DNA of 64,000 nucleotides from Rhodospirillales bacterium (GTDB taxonomy: Bacteria; Pseudomonadota; Alphaproteobacteria; Micavibrionales; Micavibrionaceae). A model generated the notes under the pieces. The model ran no database searches and was not told the origin of the DNA. It saw only the letters and a program-made list of their open reading frames with translations. The stretch is taken from contig JACKJB010000001.1 of NCBI GenBank assembly GCA_020638155.1, positions 620,001-684,000 on the forward strand, given 5' to 3'. Within the stretch, counting starts at the first letter, position 1; each line of letters starts with the position of its first letter. Position numbers and translations under genes: made by a program. This document shows positions 60,817 through 64,000 of the stretch, one piece after another.

Positions 60817-61866
60817 TTATTGCTGTAAAATGCGCGCGGCGGCCAGCGAGGCGTAAGTCAGGATGCCGTCGGCCCCGGCCCGGCGGAAGGATAGCAGCAT
60901 TTCCATCATGGTTTTATCGTAATCCAGGACCCCGGCTTCGGCGGCGAATTTGAGCATCGCATACTCACCGGAAACGTTGTAGGCAAAGGTCGGCATGGCG
61001 AATTCGTCTTTGACGCGGCGGATAATGTCGAGGTAAGGCAGGCCGGGTTTGACCATGACCATATCGGCCCCTTCGGCGATATCAAGGGCGACTTCGCGCA
61101 GGGCTTCATCGCCGTTGGCAGGGTCCATCTGGTAAGTTTTGCGGTCGCCCTGTTTCAGGCTGCACCCGGCAGCATCGCGGAACGGGCCGTAGAAATTCGA
61201 GGCAAATTTGGCGGCATAAGCCAGGATCGGGGTTTCTTCAAAACCGCTGCCGTCCAGTGCGGCGCGGATGGCGGCAACCTGGCCGTCCATCATGCCGGAC
61301 GGGGCGAGAATGTCGGCGCCGGCCTGTGCCGCGATGACGGCTTGCTTGCCTATATTTTCGATGGTGTCATCGTTTATGACGCTGCCATGGTCGTCCAGCG
61401 GGCCGCAATGGCCGTGGTCGGTATATTCACAAAAGCACAGATCGGCCATGATGACGAGGTCGGGGCAGGCATCACGGACACGGCTGACCATCCGGTCCAG
61501 CAGGCCGCCGGGGCGCATGCTGTCGCTGCCGGTGTGGTCTTTGTGATGGGAGACGCCGAACAGCATCAAGGCACCCAGCCCTTCTTTTTCGGCTTCTTTC
61601 GCGGCATTCACCACTGATGTTTCCGTTTCGCGGTAAACGCCGGGCATCGCGCCTACGGGGGTACGTTCGCTGAGTTCTTCTTCAACAAAGACGGGCAGGA
61701 CCAGGTGACGCGGTTCCAGTGCCGTTTCCCGGATGAGTCGGCGGATCCCTTCGGTCTTGCGGCCTCTGCGCATACGGATCTGCGGAAAGTTTCCACGGGT
61801 TCCGGCGTCTGTAGACGGTGCTGCCTGCGGCATTGGGGATAGGACCTGTTTTTTTGCCTGACTCAT
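60817..61866 (-). CDS. hemB: Delta-aminolevulinic acid dehydratase (porphobilinogen synthase)
   Basis: 349 residues. It joins two 5-aminolevulinate molecules in heme synthesis. Seen: LVLPVFVEEEL near 56, the metal-site region MADLCFCEYTDHGHCG near 142-157, the Schiff-base lysines in YAAKFASNFYGPFRDAAG near 222 and in MVMVKPGLPYLDIIR near 275, and YNVSGEYAMLK. AAAGGA precedes the ATG. It is divergent from the hydrolase gene at 61939. Confidence 0.96.
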   Translation of the reverse strand: MSQAKKQVLSPMPQAAPSTDAGTRGNFPQIRMRRGRKTEGIRRLIRETALEPRHLVLPVFVEEELSERTPVGAMPGVYRETETSVVNAAKEAEKEGLGALMLFGVSHHKDHTGSDSMRPGGLLDRMVSRVRDACPDLVIMADLCFCEYTDHGHCGPLDDHGSVINDDTIENIGKQAVIAAQAGADILAPSGMMDGQVAAIRAALDGSGFEETPILAYAAKFASNFYGPFRDAAGCSLKQGDRKTYQMDPANGDEALREVALDIAEGADMVMVKPGLPYLDIIRRVKDEFAMPTFAYNVSGEYAMLKFAAEAGVLDYDKTMMEMLLSFRRAGADGILTYASLAAARILQQ

Positions 61867-61879
61867 TTCTCTAATCCTT

Positions 61880-61906
61880 TTGACACGGGATAATCTTTGC
61901 TAGACT
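61880..61906 (+). promoter_or_regulatory. Possible promoter for the 61939 gene
   Basis: TTGACA at 61880-61885 and TAGACT at 61901-61906 are separated by 15 bases, shorter than the best 17. It lies 33 bases before the start codon in the divergent hemB gap. Confidence 0.3.
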
Positions 61907-61938
61907 GAACGCCGCAGAACAGGAGCGACCTCAGGATT

Positions 61939-63033
61939 ATGCCCTTCGAACCTCACGATATGGAACTGGTTGTACAGCAGGATGGGCCTGTGGTGCAAGT
62001 TACAATGAACAGGCCGGGGGCGCTGAACGCGCTTAGTCTTGAGATGATCCGGATGTTCGCCGCCGGGCTTAAGAGCTGGGAAGAAGACGACAGCGTTAAG
62101 GCGGTGATTATAACCGGGGCCGGGGACCGCGCTTTTTGTGCCGGGGGGGATGTCAAGGCGACGTACCGGACCGGCATGTCTTACCGGCGCGGGGATATTG
62201 ATCCTTCGGTGATTACGCTGTTTTACGGCGAAGAATACCTTGTGAACCGCCAGCTCTTTCATTTCAAAAAGCCGCTGTTCGCCTTTATGGACGGGATTAC
62301 TATGGGCGGCGGATTTGGGATCGCCGGACCGTGTGCCTACCGGATTGCGTCTGAGAAAACCGTGTTTGCGATGCCGGAGACGATCATCGGCTTTTTCCCC
62401 GATGTGGGCTGCGCGCATTACCTCAATCAATGCCCGGACGGTATTGGCCTGTATCTGGGCCTCACCGGGAACAGGCTGGGCGCTGCGGATATGCTGGCTT
62501 GCGGGCTGGCGACACATTTTGTGCCGTCCGCCGGGATGTACGGTTGCCAGGAACGGCTGATCGCGGCGCTGAAAAACGGTTCCGAAGCGATCGAAGATGT
62601 ACTTATGCCTTGCCATATTGTGCCTGATGAGAAGCCCTTGCTGGATCGGCACAAAGATATGATCCGGCAATGCTTTGAGGGGCAGGACAGCGTTGAAGCT
62701 GTGATTGCGGCGCTACAAGAGAGCGGGGATGACTGGGCAGCCGCACAGGCCGAAGCCTTATTAACCCGGTCCCCGACCAGCCTGAAGGTTACGCTGGAGC
62801 ATCTGCGCAGGGCTACTGATATGGATTTTGATGCGATTACAGCGCAGGATTATATTCTTGCCGGCCATTTTATGCGGGGGCATGATTTTTATGAGGGGGT
62901 GCGGGCTCAACTGATCGATAAGGACCGGCAGCCGCAATGGGTGCCGGATTCCCTTGATAAGGTTGATAATTCTATGGTTGAAGACTATTTCAGTACCTGT
63001 AGCGTATCTCTGGATGAAATTGCTGCGGAGTGA
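61939..63033 (+). CDS. Enoyl-CoA hydratase/isomerase family, 3-hydroxyisobutyryl-CoA hydrolase-like
   Basis: 364 residues, the length of HIBCH enzymes rather than the 260 of simple crotonases. The crotonase oxyanion regions are ITGAGDRAFCAGGDVKATY near 55-73 and DGITMGGGFGIAGP near 117-130, and the hydrolase-type stretch MPETIIGFFPDVGCAHYL near 144-161 includes the catalytic Glu and Asp. The C-terminal helices (LLTRSPTSLKVTLEHL) also fit. It would hydrolyse 3-hydroxyisobutyryl-CoA in valine breakdown. Substrate is inferred from family only. Confidence 0.88.
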   Translation: MPFEPHDMELVVQQDGPVVQVTMNRPGALNALSLEMIRMFAAGLKSWEEDDSVKAVIITGAGDRAFCAGGDVKATYRTGMSYRRGDIDPSVITLFYGEEYLVNRQLFHFKKPLFAFMDGITMGGGFGIAGPCAYRIASEKTVFAMPETIIGFFPDVGCAHYLNQCPDGIGLYLGLTGNRLGAADMLACGLATHFVPSAGMYGCQERLIAALKNGSEAIEDVLMPCHIVPDEKPLLDRHKDMIRQCFEGQDSVEAVIAALQESGDDWAAAQAEALLTRSPTSLKVTLEHLRRATDMDFDAITAQDYILAGHFMRGHDFYEGVRAQLIDKDRQPQWVPDSLDKVDNSMVEDYFSTCSVSLDEIAAE

Positions 63034-63156
63034 AAAATTAACTTGAGTCCTGTATATTCTCAACTATGATTTCCATGTTAAACATATCTATCTGATTCTA
63101 AAAGGCTCAGCCGGTTATTCCATAGACAGGACCATATTAGTTGGAGAAGTAAAAAC

Positions 63157-63618
63157 GTGAGCGCGACAACACCATATTATGATGCAATTCAAATGATCGA
63201 ACGCCTGCACCGTCATTTTCTTGACGTGTTGAAGGTTGAACTTGACCGCAAGGGGATTCAGGACATCAACAACGTCCAGAGCATGATCCTGTATAACATA
63301 GGGGATGATGAGCTGACCGTCGGCGAATTGACGATCCGCGGGTATTATCTGGGTTCTAACGTGTCCTATAACGTGAAGAAGATGGTTGAAAACGGTTACC
63401 TGGTGCAGGAACGCTCCGTCCATGACAAGCGCTCGATCCGGGTGAAGCTCTCTGAAAAAGGGATCGACCTGAAAAAAATTATCACCGACATGTTCGCGCG
63501 CCATGAAGCCAAGCTTGAAGGAACCGAGTTGACGCCGGAGCGACTGCATAACATGAACCAGATCATGCGTATGATTGAACGTTTCTGGGCCGGGCAGACC
63601 AATTTCTCCGGGCTTTAA
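63157..63618 (+). CDS. ldtR: LdtR-type MarR-family transcriptional regulator
   Basis: 153 residues with a GTG start behind TTGGAGAAG. The winged helix reads INNVQSMILYNIGDDELTVGEL, then RGYYLGSNVSYNVKKMVENGYLVQERSVHDKRSIRV, which is the distinctive LdtR sequence of Liberibacter and rhizobia. In those bacteria it controls an L,D-transpeptidase gene and stress tolerance. Its likely target here is the transpeptidase gene at 46779, although it lies 16 kb away. A membrane protein gene follows 31 bases later. Confidence 0.87.
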   Translation: MSATTPYYDAIQMIERLHRHFLDVLKVELDRKGIQDINNVQSMILYNIGDDELTVGELTIRGYYLGSNVSYNVKKMVENGYLVQERSVHDKRSIRVKLSEKGIDLKKIITDMFARHEAKLEGTELTPERLHNMNQIMRMIERFWAGQTNFSGL

Positions 63619-63648
63619 AGCCTTAATATACAAACCGGACGGGAAAGT

Positions 63649-64000
63649 ATGGCCGAACAGGATGAGGCTACCGAACAGCCGGAACAGCAAACAGAAGAAG
63701 GCCACGACGAGCCTGTATTATCTGCCGCGCCGGAAAAGCTGTCGCGTGGCGGTATTGATTTCCCTATAGAGGGCGAATCCCGTTGGGTGCATGTGATGCG
63801 GGCCCTGGCGTTCGGTGTGTTTGCTTCGCTGATGACGATCGGTGCCGTCTTCCATTTTCTCGGCGGGGATGACAGCTTTGTCGAAAGCCAGCAACTCTCG
63901 ATGATCCTTGGCGGGATCGTGTTCGTGCTTTTGCTCGAGTATTTCGTGTTTCTCAAGATTGTGATCCCGCGCCAGGCGGATTATGGCCGTTTTGAAATTC
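63649..64000 (+). CDS. Membrane protein, N-terminal part (runs off the window)
   Basis: Starts at ATG 63649 and stays open to the last base; 117 codons are visible. The first 45 residues are acidic and Gln/Glu-rich (AEQDEATEQPEQQTEEGHDE), then two hydrophobic helices follow at about 55-75 (VMRALAFGVFASLMTIGAVF) and about 87-107 (MILGGIVFVLLLEYFVFLK). No family could be named from this part. It lies just downstream of ldtR and may share its transcript. Confidence 0.6.
   Translation, partial: MAEQDEATEQPEQQTEEGHDEPVLSAAPEKLSRGGIDFPIEGESRWVHVMRALAFGVFASLMTIGAVFHFLGGDDSFVESQQLSMILGGIVFVLLLEYFVFLKIVIPRQADYGRFEI

Overview
The window reads as chromosomal DNA of an alphaproteobacterium. The evidence is the order prs - ribosomal L25 - pth - ychF, a PhaR/PhaC/PhaA/PhaB polyhydroxyalkanoate (PHA) locus with a separate phasin, a ribbon-helix-helix gene coupled to fumC, a DUF465 gene beside purE, a standalone DUF4159 protein and an LdtR-type regulator. 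All are familiar alphaproteobacterial families. MotA/MotB point to a motile cell. Several large hydrophilic or coiled-coil orphans and moderate base composition would fit a less-studied lineage, for example near Micavibrio or Rhodospirillales, but that placement is inference. No prophage, insertion sequence, CRISPR array or rRNA was seen. One tRNA, tRNA-Gly(CCC), is present.

Layout. 1-3.9 kb: translation and nucleotide housekeeping (prs tail, L25, pth, ychF) with two small unknown genes. 4.1-6.9 kb: a 952-residue orphan. 7-18.8 kb: ilvE, an OmpR/EnvZ-type two-component pair, a phasin, a PleC/DivJ-like hybrid-free sensor kinase, recX, an ABC-2 permease, a lipoprotein, trkH, apaG and an OmpA-domain lipoprotein. 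18.9-26.7 kb: tRNA-Gly, a DUF4159 protein, a DJ-1/PfpI-like protein without its cysteine, prfB with a programmed +1 frameshift, and two exported proteins that share an N-terminal domain, one with a TcpQ-like C-terminus and one with a long coiled coil. 26.9-33.1 kb: an EAL-domain protein, then the PHA locus (phaR divergent from phaC-phaA-phaB) and a cyclic-nucleotide-binding-domain protein. 33.2-36.7 kb: a giant AsmA-family protein. 36.7-46.6 kb: a 29-codon membrane peptide, RHH-fumC, murQ, a nucleotidyltransferase, purK, purE, DUF465, a 6-phosphofructokinase, twin PH-domain proteins and ilvD. 46.8-50.6 kb: an L,D-transpeptidase with a DUF882 (YcbK-like) partner, folK and folP. 50.7-54.7 kb: four unrecognised genes around a histidine phosphatase and recO. 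54.8-64 kb: parC, motAB, a second EAL protein, hemB, a 3-hydroxyisobutyryl-CoA-hydrolase-like gene, ldtR and the start of a membrane protein.

How parts connect. The PHA genes form one carbon-storage system, with the phasin encoded 18 kb away, and the phaR-phaC gap carries strong TGC/GCA dyads that look like a PhaR operator. LdtD-type transpeptidase, DUF882 protein, MurQ, LdtR and the OmpA-type lipoprotein all concern the cell wall or envelope. Two EAL proteins and MotAB suggest c-di-GMP control of motility. The best candidates for undescribed biology are the exported two-gene module at 22.0-26.7 kb, the 952-residue orphan at 4.1-6.9 kb, and the cluster of unknown cytosolic proteins at 50.7-54.7 kb.
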